A stretch of DNA of 64,000 nt from assembly GCF_000511385.1 (NCBI RefSeq), contig NC_023137.1:1309001-1373000 (forward strand), read 5' to 3'. Of the stretch, positions 45,034-54,678 are shown one piece after another. A model generated the notes under the pieces. It was not told the origin of the DNA, did not search any database, and saw only the letters and a program-made list of their open reading frames with translations. A program made the position numbers and the translations under genes. The number at the start of each line of letters is the position of its first letter. The stretch's first letter is position 1. Source of the DNA: Phaeobacter gallaeciensis DSM 26640 (GTDB lineage: Bacteria; Pseudomonadota; Alphaproteobacteria; Rhodobacterales; Rhodobacteraceae).

Positions 45034-45324
45034 CACAGCTGCGGATTTGGCCGGATGCCCTATGACAAATGGAGGGTCGGGCAGACCGGTTAACAGATGT
45101 TGCGAATGGGCGGCCTCTCGGGATCGTCTTTAATCATTTGGTATCTCTGTGCCCATTTGCGCCCTTGTGGTTCGGACGCGCTGAGGGCAATGTGATCCCA
45201 AACATTGAGGCACGGCGGTTGAAATCCTTCTCCTGCTGCACCAGATAAAAAAGCCAATGAGGAGACGCACCAAAGCTGCCGACTGATCGGGGCGGGGGCG
45301 TCTTGCCAAATCGAAGGACCGAGT
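45034..45324. other. gene-free leader of lon
   Basis: No supported gene. It presumably contains the lon promoter; no clear heat-shock promoter could be assigned by eye. Confidence 0.4.
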
Positions 45325-47739
45325 ATGCAAGAGCCACTCAATTCATCCTACCCCGTCCTGCCGCTGCGCGACATCGTTGTGTTCCCACATATGATCGTAC
45401 CGCTATTTGTTGGGCGGGACAAATCTGTGCGTGCCTTGGAAGAGGTGATGACTGACGACAAGCAGATCCTGCTGTCCAGCCAGATCGACCCTGCGGAGGA
45501 TGATCCGCAATCCGATGGCATTTATAATGTTGGCGTGCTGGCTAACGTGTTGCAGCTGCTGAAGCTGCCCGACGGCACCGTGAAGGTGTTGGTTGAAGGC
45601 CATGCGCGGGTGAAGATCACCGAATATCTGGAAAACGACAACTTCTTTGAAGCGCGCGCGGAATATCTGAACGAGATGCCCGGCGATGTGACCACCGTCG
45701 AGGCGCTGTTGCGCACAGTAGGCGATGAGTTCGAGCGCTATGCTAAGGTCCGTAAAAATATCCCGGAAGAGGCGCTGAGCGCCGTTGGCGAGACCACGGA
45801 GCCGGCCAAGCTGGCCGATCTGGTGGCCGGTCATCTGGGTATTGAGGTCGACAATAAGCAGGACCTGTTGGAGACTCTGTCGGTCTCTGAGCGTCTGGAG
45901 AAGGTCTATGGCCTGATGCAGGGCGAGCTGTCGGTGTTGCAGGTCGAGAAGAAGATCAAGACCCGCGTCAAGACGCAGATGGAGAAGACCCAGCGCGAAT
46001 ATTACCTGAATGAGCAGATGAAGGCCATTCAGAAGGAACTCGGCGACAGTGAGGACGGCTCTAACGAGGTGGCCGAGCTGGAGGCGAAGATCGCTGAAAC
46101 CAAGCTGTCCAAAGAGGCGCGCGAAAAGTCTGAGGCCGAGCTGAAGAAGCTCAAGAACATGTCGCCGATGTCGGCCGAGGCCACAGTTGTGCGCAACTAC
46201 CTTGACTGGATCCTGGCGCTGCCCTGGGGTACCAAATCGCGTGTGAAGAAAGACCTGAGCCGGGCGCAAGACATTCTGGACGCCGATCACTATGGTCTGG
46301 AAAAGGTCAAGGAGCGCATCGTTGAATATCTCGCGGTGCAGCAACGCTCTGCCAAGCTGAAAGGCCCGATCCTGTGCCTCGTTGGCCCACCGGGTGTTGG
46401 TAAGACCTCGCTTGGTAAATCCGTTGCCAAGGCGACCGGTCGCGAGTTTATCCGCATCTCCCTTGGGGGTGTGCGCGATGAGAGCGAGATCCGCGGTCAC
46501 CGCCGGACCTACATCGGCTCGATGCCCGGTAAGATCATTCAGGCGCTGAAGAAGGCGAAGACCACCAACCCTCTGATCCTGCTCGATGAGATCGACAAGA
46601 TGGGGCAGGATTTCCGCGGCGATCCGGCGAGCGCCATGCTGGAGGTGCTGGACCCGGAACAGAACGCGACCTTCATGGACCACTATCTGGAAGTGGAATA
46701 TGACCTGTCGAACGTGATGTTCCTGACTACCTCGAACAGCTACAATATGCCTGGGCCGCTACTGGATCGGATGGAGATCATCCCGCTGTCGGGGTATACC
46801 GAGGACGAGAAGCGCGAGATCGCAAAGCAGCACCTGATTTCCAAGCAGGTGAAGAACCATGGTTTGAAGGCCAAGGAGTTCGAGCTGACCGATGAGGCGC
46901 TGACCGAGATCATCCGCACCTATACCCGCGAGGCGGGGGTGCGGAACCTGGAGCGGGAAATCGCCAAAGTGGCGCGGAAATCGCTGACCAAGATCGTGAA
47001 GAAAGAGGCGGAAACCGTATCTGTCACAGGCGATAATCTGGATGACTTCCTTGGTGTTGCGAAGTATCGCTACGGGCTGGCCGAGAAAGAGGATCAAGTC
47101 GGTGTTGTGACCGGTCTGGCGTACACATCGGTTGGCGGTGAACTGCTGAGCATTGAGGCGCTACGCCTTCCGGGCAAAGGTCGGATGAAGACCACCGGTA
47201 AGCTGGGCGATGTGATGAAGGAGTCGATTGAGGCGGCATCCAGCTATGTGCGCTCAATTTCGCCGCAGCTTGGGGTGAAGCCGCCGAAGTTTGACAAGAT
47301 TGATATCCACGTGCACGTGCCAGATGGGGCCACGCCAAAGGATGGGCCAAGCGCTGGTCTGGCCATGGTGACGGCGATTGTGTCGGTGCTGACCGGCATT
47401 CCGGTGCGCAAGGACATCGCCATGACTGGCGAAGTGACACTGCGTGGGAACGCGACGGCGATTGGCGGCCTGAAGGAGAAACTGCTGGCGGCCCTGCGTG
47501 GTGGCATCAAGACGGTACTGATCCCGCAGGAGAACGAAAAAGACCTGCCAGATATCCCGGATAATGTGAAAGAGGGGCTTACCATCATCCCCGTCAGCCA
47601 CGTGTCCGAGGTTCTGGAACATGCGCTGACCGCTACGCCCGAGCCGGTGGAGTGGGATGAGGCGGCAGAGGAAGCCGCCGCTGCCGCCGCCGCTAAGGCC
47701 GCACTGGGCACGCCCGACGACGCGGCTCGTATGATCTGA
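45325..47739 (+). CDS. lon: ATP-dependent protease Lon
   Basis: 804 residues, ATG 45325. Domains: N-terminal LonN substrate-binding (about 10-205, [23 protein letters not shown]), coiled coil, AAA+ with Walker [11 protein letters not shown] and Walker [10 protein letters not shown], and a C-terminal protease domain with the catalytic Ser676 in DGPSAGLAM and Lys in [10 protein letters not shown]. It degrades misfolded and regulatory proteins in the cytoplasm. Full family length, with an Ala-rich tail. Confidence 0.97.
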   Translation: MQEPLNSSYPVLPLRDIVVFPHMIVPLFVGRDKSVRALEEVMTDDKQILLSSQIDPAEDDPQSDGIYNVGVLANVLQLLKLPDGTVKVLVEGHARVKITEYLENDNFFEARAEYLNEMPGDVTTVEALLRTVGDEFERYAKVRKNIPEEALSAVGETTEPAKLADLVAGHLGIEVDNKQDLLETLSVSERLEKVYGLMQGELSVLQVEKKIKTRVKTQMEKTQREYYLNEQMKAIQKELGDSEDGSNEVAELEAKIAETKLSKEAREKSEAELKKLKNMSPMSAEATVVRNYLDWILALPWGTKSRVKKDLSRAQDILDADHYGLEKVKERIVEYLAVQQRSAKLKGPILCLVGPPGVGKTSLGKSVAKATGREFIRISLGGVRDESEIRGHRRTYIGSMPGKIIQALKKAKTTNPLILLDEIDKMGQDFRGDPASAMLEVLDPEQNATFMDHYLEVEYDLSNVMFLTTSNSYNMPGPLLDRMEIIPLSGYTEDEKREIAKQHLISKQVKNHGLKAKEFELTDEALTEIIRTYTREAGVRNLEREIAKVARKSLTKIVKKEAETVSVTGDNLDDFLGVAKYRYGLAEKEDQVGVVTGLAYTSVGGELLSIEALRLPGKGRMKTTGKLGDVMKESIEAASSYVRSISPQLGVKPPKFDKIDIHVHVPDGATPKDGPSAGLAMVTAIVSVLTGIPVRKDIAMTGEVTLRGNATAIGGLKEKLLAALRGGIKTVLIPQENEKDLPDIPDNVKEGLTIIPVSHVSEVLEHALTATPEPVEWDEAAEEAAAAAAAKAALGTPDDAARMI

Positions 47740-47764
47740 GATTGATCTCAATTGGACAAAAAAT

Positions 47765-47796
47765 AATAAGGCGACCCTTTACGGGGTCGCCTTATT
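47765..47796 (+). terminator. intrinsic terminator of lon
   Basis: AATAAGGCGACCC pairs with GGGTCGCCTTATT around a short loop, 26 nt after the stop; the T tract is weak. Confidence 0.75.
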
Positions 47797-48240
47797 GCGA
47801 TGTGTCGAAGAGTGGACTTGGAGCGCGGAAGTGTTTGTTACGATTGGGTGGACGGCTTTGAGCCCAGACTTTCATTCGAATGTCCGCGATAGGAACGTTG
47901 GCGACACAGATTTTTGTAGATGTGAATAGTACCAACCGGCAAGAGACGAACCGAACGAACGTTCATCTCAACTCGGCAGTGGACAGTCTCATGTCTTGTG
48001 ATTGCAGAAAAGAAGCCGCTATCGCTTAACGCCCTTGGTTAAGGAAAAAGCGCCCCTCACTCGAACTGAATGCGAACCAACAGGTTAGGTTAGGTTAGTT
48101 GGCTCTGTGGTTGGAAGAATTTCTAAATCCAACTATTCGACAAGGCACTACTGCACTGCCATCACGTCCCATACTTTTCCAAATAACCCTTAGTTAAGGT
48201 AAAAGCGCCATGCTCTGCGGGAATGTAAAAGGAAGTTACG
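47797..48240. other. gene-free A/T-richer stretch with direct repeats
   Basis: No supported gene. Two 23-nt direct repeats (48032-48054 and 48187-48209; 21 of 23 identical, core GTTAAGG followed by AAAAGCGCC) lie 155 nt apart; the second ends 32 nt before the chemoreceptor start, so they may be regulator sites. Three tandem GGTTA units occur at 48083-48097. Base composition differs from flanking genes. Confidence 0.55.
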
Positions 48241-49830
48241 ATGGCCCTATTCTTCAAGTCCGCCAAGTCCATGGTCAATGAACATGATGAACTTATCCGT
48301 GTTTTGGGGCGTTATGCAGGGGTAGGGCTTTGGGATGCCATCTTGCATGAAGGTGACGCAGCGGATCCATCTAGCAAGTGGTGGTGGTCTGGTGAGTTTC
48401 GGCGATTGCTGGGGTTCGATCCAGATGATGAAGCTGCGTTTCCAAATGAAATGACATCTTGGTCTGACCGGTTGCACCCTGAAGACGTCGAGCCAACATT
48501 CAATGCTTTTGGCGAACTACTTGCAGATACTTCTGGACGGTCTGGATACGACGTCACCTACCGTCTGCGAATGAAAGACAATACCTATCGGTGGTTCCAG
48601 GCTGTGGGTGGTGCCGTACGTGACGAAACGGGCGCACCGACCCGGGCCTGTGGCGCATTGATCGACGTTGACGAGCAGAAAAATCTGTCGGAACGCGCAA
48701 CTGTTCTAGACACTAATGCAGGCGTCGGGCTTTGGGATGCGGTGTTACATGATGGTGACGCAACACATCCTGACAGCAAATGGACATGGTCTGACGAGTT
48801 CCGCCGTCTTGTCGGATTTGAACCTGGTGACCATGACGGATTTCCTAACCAGATGAATTCTTGGTCTGACCGGCTGCACCCGGAAGATGCTGGCCCCACC
48901 TTCGATGCTTTTGCAGCATGCCTGGGAGATGCCAGCGGCAATACCGGCTATGATCAAGAGTATCGTCTTATGATGCGGGATGGGGGCTACCGTTGGTTTC
49001 GTGCCATCGGCGGTGTTACACGCCACCCGGATGGAACACCGGCGAGAGCTTGTGGCACCCTGATCGACATCGACTTTGAAAAACAAGCAGCCGCGAATGC
49101 GAGCAGGGCAGACAAGCTGCGCGCCGATCAACTCGCGGGAATAGCCGAGAACCTGAATAGTTCGGTCGCGAGCGCAGCAGAAAATGCAACCGCCAACGCA
49201 CAGTCGGTAGCTGCCTCAACGGAAGAGCTTACTGTCGCCGTTTCAACCATTTTGCAACATGCGAATGATGCGACTGCCAGATCCAGCGAGGCATCGAGTA
49301 AAGCAGATGAGACATACCGTGCCGTCACATTGTTGAGCGAAGGTGTCGAAAAAATTGGAGCAATTGTTGACATGATCAACAATATTTCAATGCAAACAAA
49401 TCTGCTCGCGCTCAATGCTTCGGTTGAAGCATCGCGTGCCGGTGATGCCGGAAAGGGCTTCGCAGTGGTTGCACACGAAGTGCGTGGCCTCGCGACACAG
49501 ACAGGCGCTGCAACGGATCAGATTGGGACCCAGTTATCCTCCCTTCAGAGTGATGCCAAAGAGGCAGTCGCTGCAATCAAAAGCATTGCCGAAACACTGG
49601 GGGAGTCGACCAAGGCAACAGAGACAATAGCCCGAGGGATCGCCGAACAGGACACCGCCACGCGTCAAATCTCAGACGGCACACGCGGCGTCGTCAACGC
49701 CATTGATCTTGTTTCGAACAATATCACGGCAGCGGCCCAAAGCATTATGGACGAAAACAATCTCGATCACTCGGGCACATTGTCATCATTCGACGCAAGC
49801 ATCCGGACGGAACTGCCAATTGCGTCATAG
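48241..49830 (+). CDS. cytoplasmic chemoreceptor with two tandem PAS domains
   Basis: 529 residues from ATG 48241 (GGAAGTTACG upstream). No transmembrane helix. Two PAS domains (about 20-145 and 155-275) are recent duplicates: [20 protein letters not shown] and [10 protein letters not shown] occur in both in nearly the same form. A methyl-accepting signalling domain follows, with the conserved tip [21 protein letters not shown] and [15 protein letters not shown]. It resembles aerotaxis-type or PAS/PAC soluble receptors sensing an intracellular cue. Codon use is less GC-biased than in neighbouring genes. Confidence 0.9.
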   Translation: MALFFKSAKSMVNEHDELIRVLGRYAGVGLWDAILHEGDAADPSSKWWWSGEFRRLLGFDPDDEAAFPNEMTSWSDRLHPEDVEPTFNAFGELLADTSGRSGYDVTYRLRMKDNTYRWFQAVGGAVRDETGAPTRACGALIDVDEQKNLSERATVLDTNAGVGLWDAVLHDGDATHPDSKWTWSDEFRRLVGFEPGDHDGFPNQMNSWSDRLHPEDAGPTFDAFAACLGDASGNTGYDQEYRLMMRDGGYRWFRAIGGVTRHPDGTPARACGTLIDIDFEKQAAANASRADKLRADQLAGIAENLNSSVASAAENATANAQSVAASTEELTVAVSTILQHANDATARSSEASSKADETYRAVTLLSEGVEKIGAIVDMINNISMQTNLLALNASVEASRAGDAGKGFAVVAHEVRGLATQTGAATDQIGTQLSSLQSDAKEAVAAIKSIAETLGESTKATETIARGIAEQDTATRQISDGTRGVVNAIDLVSNNITAAAQSIMDENNLDHSGTLSSFDASIRTELPIAS

Positions 49831-50125
49831 TTCAGTGCTGAGAAGACAGTTTGAGACTAGCGGTTGTCCTGAAACATACTGTCAGCAATGGCTGCGTCAG
49901 ATCAAGGTCCACCTTTATACGTATGATTTCCTTCGTAATTGCGAAGGCAGTGTTTTGACGCGCTTGGCAGACGTTCAAAGTGGCAAGGTCTCTGACGATT
50001 TCTACAGGTGAGTGGGTCTTCGGCTCTAGTTACGTTGCTCGCTCGGTTTTTTGATGTCTCAGCACATCGGGAATGGGGTTCTTCACTCAAGGTGATTATT
50101 GGGCGATGCGCAGGCGGGCGCTATT
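49831..50125. other. 295-nt intergenic stretch
   Basis: No supported gene. A/T-richer than the surroundings; small frames are open but lack ribosome sites and motifs. No terminator was identified with confidence. Confidence 0.35.
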
Positions 50126-50398
50126 TCATTCACGAGTGATATCCTCATAGTCGCCCATCCGCAGATAGGCATATTCGCGGTAGAGTTTGATGGTTGGGCG
50201 CAGACCAAAGAGGATCGACCCGATCAGAAACAGCCAGGTGGCGACATAGGTCGTGGCTTCCTGAAAAAACAGCGCACTGCCCACCACGAACAGCACCGCA
50301 GCCGAGACGTCGACAATGGTGTAGGCAATTTCGCAATAGGCGTATATCTTCTTGTGCTGGTCGCTGCGATTGCGATTGTCTGGGTGAAACATGGGCAT
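50126..50398 (-). CDS. YrhK-domain small membrane protein
   Basis: 90 residues from ATG 50398, with AGGAG 6 nt upstream; longer open frames lack a ribosome site. Two hydrophobic helices, AYTIVDVSAAVLFVVGSALFF and TWLFLIGSILFGLRPTIKL, are characteristic of the YrhK domain. Function unknown. It follows the leucine dehydrogenase terminator and is probably transcribed alone. Confidence 0.8.
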   Translation of the reverse strand: MPMFHPDNRNRSDQHKKIYAYCEIAYTIVDVSAAVLFVVGSALFFQEATTYVATWLFLIGSILFGLRPTIKLYREYAYLRMGDYEDITRE

Positions 50399-50496
50399 GC
50401 GGGGCTCCTGGTGGTGTTCTTTTGTGCTGCTGTCATCAAACGCCTGAATGGCGGTTTGGTTCAACACCTGTCTGCAGGCTGGATCCGCTGGGCACA

Positions 50497-50525
50497 AAAA
50501 AGGGCAACCCATCTGGGCTGCCCTA
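50497..50525 (-). terminator. intrinsic terminator of leucine dehydrogenase gene
   Basis: On the minus strand AGGGCAGCCC and GGGTTGCCCT pair around a 4-nt loop and run into TTTTTT, 66 nt after the stop. Confidence 0.85.
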
Positions 50526-50590
50526 GTCGCATTTCCCCGACCAAATCAGGGTTTTCCGTCTTGCGCCCCCAGGAGGGGTGTCGCCGTTGC

Positions 50591-51646
50591 TTAGGCGGCC
50601 TTTGGCGTCATTTTCGCCTGCACGGTGGCGATGGCGACCGCGTCGGGGCTGACATCATCTGCGGCCGCCTGCGTCAGGATTGCCGCCATGGTCACCTCAA
50701 GCGCCTCCAGCCGGTCGGCAACAAAGCTGTTGCGGTTGCGAATCTTCTGGATTTCGGTTGCGACATTGATGATGCCGCCACCATTGGCCACGAAATCGGG
50801 GGCGTAGAGAATGCCGCGCTGGTGCAGGGCCGTTGCGTCCGCAGGGGAGGCAAGCTGGTTGTTGGCGCCGCCGGCCACCAGAGCCACCTTCAGCTGAGGA
50901 ATGGTGTTGCTGTTGAGAATGCCACCAATGGCGCAGGGGGCAAAGATATCCGCCTCAACGGCGTAGATCTCATCCGGGGCAACGGCTGTGGCGCCGAAGG
51001 CCTCGACGGCACGGGTGACCTGAGCCATGTTCACATCAGTGACGATCAGCTTGGCGCCAGCCTTGTTGAGGAAGTCGCAGAGATACCAGCCCACGTGACC
51101 AAGCCCCTGAACGGAGACAACCCGATCGGTGAGGTCGATTTCCCCGGTCTTGTGCTCCCATGCGGTGCGGATGGCGTTGAAGATGCCGCGGGCGGTGATT
51201 GGCGAGGGGTCGCCGGAGGCGTATTCCCCATCGGCCAACCCGGCGACGGAGGTGGTTTCCTCGGCCAGGATCGCCATATCTTCGGGGCTCATGCCCATGT
51301 CTTCGGCGGTGATGTAACGGCCATTCAGACTGTCGATGGCACGGGCAAAGGCGCGCAGCAGTTCGGGTGTTTTCTGGGTTGCGGGGTCGCCAATGATGAC
51401 AGCCTTGCCACCGCCAAGCGCAAGGCCTGCGGCCGCGTTCTTGTAGGTCATGCCTTCGCTCAGGCGTTTGACATCGGTCAGCGCCTCTTCGGCGCTGGCA
51501 TAGGGGCGCATCCGCAGACCACCTGCCGCTGGACCGAGTAGTGTGGAATGCACAGCGATAAAACCAGTGAGGCCGACCGAGGTATCCTCGACGCGGTAGA
51601 CTTCTTCATGTGTCGAGGTGGCGACGGGGGTGAGTGTGGCTGTCAT
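50591..51646 (-). CDS. ldh: leucine dehydrogenase (Glu/Leu/Phe/Val dehydrogenase family)
   Basis: 351 residues, ATG 51646. It deaminates branched-chain amino acids with NAD. Substrate-binding and catalytic blocks are GPAAGGLRMRPY, MTYKNAAAGLALGGGKAVI (catalytic lysine) and TAEDMGMSPEDM; the NAD Rossmann motif is VQGLGHVGWYLCDFL. The length is that of leucine rather than glutamate dehydrogenases. It is divergent from an Lrp-family gene 129 nt away, likely its regulator. Confidence 0.92.
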   Translation of the reverse strand: MTATLTPVATSTHEEVYRVEDTSVGLTGFIAVHSTLLGPAAGGLRMRPYASAEEALTDVKRLSEGMTYKNAAAGLALGGGKAVIIGDPATQKTPELLRAFARAIDSLNGRYITAEDMGMSPEDMAILAEETTSVAGLADGEYASGDPSPITARGIFNAIRTAWEHKTGEIDLTDRVVSVQGLGHVGWYLCDFLNKAGAKLIVTDVNMAQVTRAVEAFGATAVAPDEIYAVEADIFAPCAIGGILNSNTIPQLKVALVAGGANNQLASPADATALHQRGILYAPDFVANGGGIINVATEIQKIRNRNSFVADRLEALEVTMAAILTQAAADDVSPDAVAIATVQAKMTPKAA

Positions 51647-51775
51647 TTTTGGATTGCTCCTCCATTTCGCCAGATAATACCCTCAGGGAACCGCGGGTTT
51701 TCTCCAAAATGGCGCGCCTTGATTGTAAAGTTTAGAGATTTACGCTAATATAGGTTAGAAAATTAGAGGAAATAC

Positions 51776-52231
51776 GTGGATAACATCGATCGTAAGATAC
51801 TGGCCGCTCTTCAGGAAAACGGGCGGATCAAGATCGCCGAACTGGCGGAGAAGGTTGGCCTTTCCGCGACGCCCTGCGCCCGGCGGGTTGCCAATCTGGA
51901 AGAGAGCGGGGTGATTTCGGGCTATTCAGCGCGGGTGAATCAGACTGAGGTGGGGCTACCGGTCACCATCTTTGTCGCCGTGGAGCTGGAGCGCCAGTCC
52001 ACCGAGGGGCTGCAGGCCTTTGAGGCGGCGGTGCGGCGCTTTGATCAGGTGATGGAATGCTATCTGATGACCGGGAGCCGGGATATTTTGCTGCGTGTGG
52101 TGGCGCAGGACTTGACCGATTTCGACCGGTTTCTCGAACATCGGCTGATGCGCGTTCCGGGCATCCGCAACACCCGATCCAGCTTCACCCTGCGCACAAT
52201 GATCTGTCGCAATGTGTTGCCGCTGGAGTAG
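51776..52231 (+). CDS. Lrp/AsnC-family regulator
   Basis: 151 residues from GTG 51776, preceded by TTAGAGGAAATAC. Helix-turn-helix IDRKILAALQENGRIKIAELAEKVGLSATPCARRV and an AsnC effector domain with VMECYLMTGSRDILLRVVA. This is the amino-acid-responsive Lrp type. The divergent arrangement with leucine dehydrogenase suggests leucine-dependent activation of that gene (inference). The shared gap contains GTAAA-N9-TTTAC and other A/T-rich half-sites. Confidence 0.9.
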   Translation: MDNIDRKILAALQENGRIKIAELAEKVGLSATPCARRVANLEESGVISGYSARVNQTEVGLPVTIFVAVELERQSTEGLQAFEAAVRRFDQVMECYLMTGSRDILLRVVAQDLTDFDRFLEHRLMRVPGIRNTRSSFTLRTMICRNVLPLE

Positions 52232-52336
52232 CGCAGGTTTTGGGGCAAAGCGCTGGGTCGAAAACCCCGGTGCGCCGGATTTTTTCGCATCCCCCCTCTT
52301 GCAGCGGCGCGCGGCGGGCGGTATCACCGCGCTCAA

Positions 52337-52411
52337 GGGTGATTAGCTCAGTGGTAGAGCGCTTCGTTCACATCGAAGATGTCAGGAGTTCAAATCTCTT
52401 ATCACCCACCA
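52337..52411 (+). tRNA. tRNA-Val (CAC)
   Basis: Full cloverleaf: acceptor GGGTGAT/ATCACCC, D-loop AGCTCAGTGGTAGAGC, anticodon stem CTTCG/CGAAG with loop TTCACAT (anticodon CAC) and T-arm GTTCAAAT. CCA is encoded. Confidence 0.95.
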
Positions 52412-52544
52412 TTCTCTCTCAATTTGATAGTTTGATGTGTCTGCAGACGGCGCGCTGTCTTGTTGCGCGCGCTCTTCCCTGCCTCGGAAAACCTGTCTAG
52501 ATGTTGCGACAACGCCAAAGGGCGAAGCAGCAATGAGGGCAGGC

Positions 52545-53135
52545 ATGGCATATCCGAAAATCTGGTTTCTGCGGCATGGGCAGACGGAATGGAATGCCGA
52601 AGGGCGCATCCAAGGCCAGCTGGAATCAAAACTCAGCCCCCTGGGGATAGAACACGCCCAACAGCAAGCCAGTCTGATGGCGCCGATTCTGGCGCAGGGA
52701 CCGACCTGCATTGTCTCGCCGCTGGGGCGGGCACAGCAGACCGCGCGAATTGCGCTTGGTGGTCAGCCCTATACCACCGATGCGCGGCTTGCCGAGGCGC
52801 AGGCCGGCGTGTTTCAGGGCATGACCCGGGAGGAGGTGGAAGCTGAGTATCCGGAAATCTACGCCGCCAATCCGCTGAGCCTGGATCTGTTCTGTGCGGC
52901 GCCGAAGGGCGAAGGGTATGCTGCGTTTCAGGCCCGGATTGAGGCCTTTCTGAACGGGCTGAGCGAACCGACTGTGGTGGTGGCGCATGGGCTGTGGGGG
53001 CAGGTTCTGCGCGGGCTGATCTGCGGGCTGTCGCGCGCGGAAATGGCGGCGCTGCCGAATGAACAGGGTTGTATCTATGAGCTGTCGCAGGGCAGGGAGC
53101 AGGTGCTGCGACAGGAGGAGAATTCGCAGGTGTAA
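52545..53135 (+). CDS. histidine phosphatase family protein
   Basis: 196 residues from ATG 52545 (GAGGGCAGGC upstream); an ATG four codons earlier is in frame. The catalytic motif is FLRHGQTEWNAEGRIQG, with the second catalytic pair in SPLGRAQQTA and the later VVAHGLWGQVLRG. It belongs to the phosphoglycerate-mutase-like (PhoE/CobC) group; the substrate is unknown. It lies between two tRNA-Val genes. Confidence 0.92.
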   Translation: MAYPKIWFLRHGQTEWNAEGRIQGQLESKLSPLGIEHAQQQASLMAPILAQGPTCIVSPLGRAQQTARIALGGQPYTTDARLAEAQAGVFQGMTREEVEAEYPEIYAANPLSLDLFCAAPKGEGYAAFQARIEAFLNGLSEPTVVVAHGLWGQVLRGLICGLSRAEMAALPNEQGCIYELSQGREQVLRQEENSQV

Positions 53136-53203
53136 TTTTTTCGCAGTTTTCTGCGATTTACCTCTTGCGTCCAGCGCGGGGTTTCTCTAAATCCGCGCTC
53201 ACC

Positions 53204-53279
<76 letters not shown>

Positions 53280-53518
53280 TTACCCCCTTGAAAATGCTCG
53301 TATATTGCTCTGCCAACGCTTGGCTGTCGACCTGTTGGGTGTGGCCTGAGGTTAACCGCTGACTTCCGTAGGTTATCATATTTTTGATCATTGATCGTCG
53401 CATGACGGCTGGATTTGCCGGTAACACGATCTCACGCTAGGCTGCTGGTTCTCCCCTGATGATTTTATCAGCTACGTCGGGAGAATTTGTAACCATTGTA
53501 TGATTTGGAGTTTATGTG

Positions 53519-53890
53519 ATGACGTATAAGGCAATCCTCTCAATTGCGGTGTCTGTCCTGCTGGCCATGCCGGTCGCGGGGGAGGCGGGGTCTTTCAAAC
53601 ATGTGAAGACCGAGGCCGATTTCCTCGCGCTGGTCAGTGGTAAAACTCTGAGCGCCGACTGGGGAAGCATGCAGATTCTGCCCAATGGGAAGATCAAGGG
53701 AAAGACCAAGCAAGGTAAGATGGTCGGCGCCTGGCAATGGAATGGCAGTTTGTGGTGCCGCAATGTGCGGATTGGCAAGCAGCCGGAGCGGGGGACCGAT
53801 TGTCAGAAAATCGGCGTCTCTGGAAATCAGCTGCAGTTTATCCGTGAGCAGGGCCGGGGTACGGCCGGTGTGATGATGATTTCCAACTGA
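53519..53890 (+). CDS. small secreted protein, function unknown
   Basis: 123 residues from ATG 53519 (a GTG one codon upstream is in frame). A signal peptide of about 22 residues ends AGEAG. The mature part has GKTLSADWGSMQILPNGKIKG, GAWQWNGSLWCRNVRIG and two cysteines (WCRN, TDCQK) suited to one disulfide. Roseobacters have several such small lipocalin-sized exported proteins, but I cannot name a function. Confidence 0.7.
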   Translation: MTYKAILSIAVSVLLAMPVAGEAGSFKHVKTEADFLALVSGKTLSADWGSMQILPNGKIKGKTKQGKMVGAWQWNGSLWCRNVRIGKQPERGTDCQKIGVSGNQLQFIREQGRGTAGVMMISN

Positions 53891-54177
53891 TCCGCACAAG
53901 GATCGTCACGGGCGGGTCAACCACGTCCGTGGCGCGCTGCGGTGGCGATGAGATTGATGTGATCTGATAGAGCGCGCGTGGTGTGTGTCTTGTTGGTGGC
54001 TGTGACTGGGTTTCCACAGGGGAATGTAGAAAAAACAATACCTTGAGGCGCAAAGCAGAGGGGTAGGTGTTTTTTTTCACGGAAACCCGAGAAAATGCCA
54101 AAACACCGCTTGACGATCCCTCGGTGCTGGGAATATTACAGCCCAACATTCAGCGGCGACGTTGGATGGAACAGCAA

Positions 54178-54254
54178 GCGGTTGTAGCTCAGTTGGTTAG
54201 AGTACCGGCCTGTCACGCCGGGGGTCGCGGGTTCGAGCCCCGTCAACCGCGCCA
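54178..54254 (+). tRNA. tRNA-Asp (GTC), copy 1
   Basis: Acceptor GCGGTTG/CAACCGC, anticodon loop CTGTCAC (GTC), T-loop GTTCGAGCC, encoded CCA. Identical to copy 2. Confidence 0.95.
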
Positions 54255-54304
54255 CTGCTGTCCGCCCCGGATCCGGGTTAAGGGATCCAGATGAAAGTAA
54301 ATGC

Positions 54305-54381
54305 GCGGTTGTAGCTCAGTTGGTTAGAGTACCGGCCTGTCACGCCGGGGGTCGCGGGTTCGAGCCCCGTCAACCGCGCCA
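54305..54381 (+). tRNA. tRNA-Asp (GTC), copy 2
   Basis: Identical in sequence to copy 1, 50 nt further on; encoded CCA. Confidence 0.95.
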
Positions 54382-54470
54382 CTTTCATACGTTGCCCTGA
54401 CGATCAGGGTCCGCCCCGGAGGGGATATATACGTCAGGCGCTTGCGTCTGATCTGCCGAAAGGCCCATGC

Positions 54471-54547
54471 GCGGTTGTAGCTCAGTTGGTTAGAGTACCG
54501 GCCTGTCACGCCGGGGGTCGCGGGTTCGAGTCCCGTCAACCGCGCCA
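54471..54547 (+). tRNA. tRNA-Asp (GTC), copy 3
   Basis: Differs from copies 1 and 2 by one base (T for C at 54531, T-arm 3' side). Encoded CCA. Confidence 0.95.
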
Positions 54548-54678
54548 CTTTCTTCCAGAATTTCGGATGAACGCACCCTTCTTTGGAAGGGTTTTTGCGT
54601 TTGTGGCTGCGTACTTGGCGGTTGCAGATGCCTGCCGGGCGGGGCGTGGTGCGCGCCGGGCGCACACCACTGGTTTTG

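Noticed and set aside
45403..46683. 426-codon open frame antisense to lon
   Set aside because: Leu/Gln/His-rich shadow with no start signal, fully inside a conserved lon gene.
48083..48097. Three tandem GGTTA units (telomere-like)
   Set aside because: Only three copies in an A/T-rich stretch; too short to infer a telomere, slippage regulator or array.
50099..51541. 480-codon open frame antisense to leucine dehydrogenase
   Set aside because: Gly/His/Asp-rich shadow spanning two real genes and their terminator.
54178..54547. Regularly spaced near-identical repeats resembling a CRISPR array
   Set aside because: The repeats are complete tRNA-Asp genes with encoded CCA; spacers are unequal and no cas genes are present.
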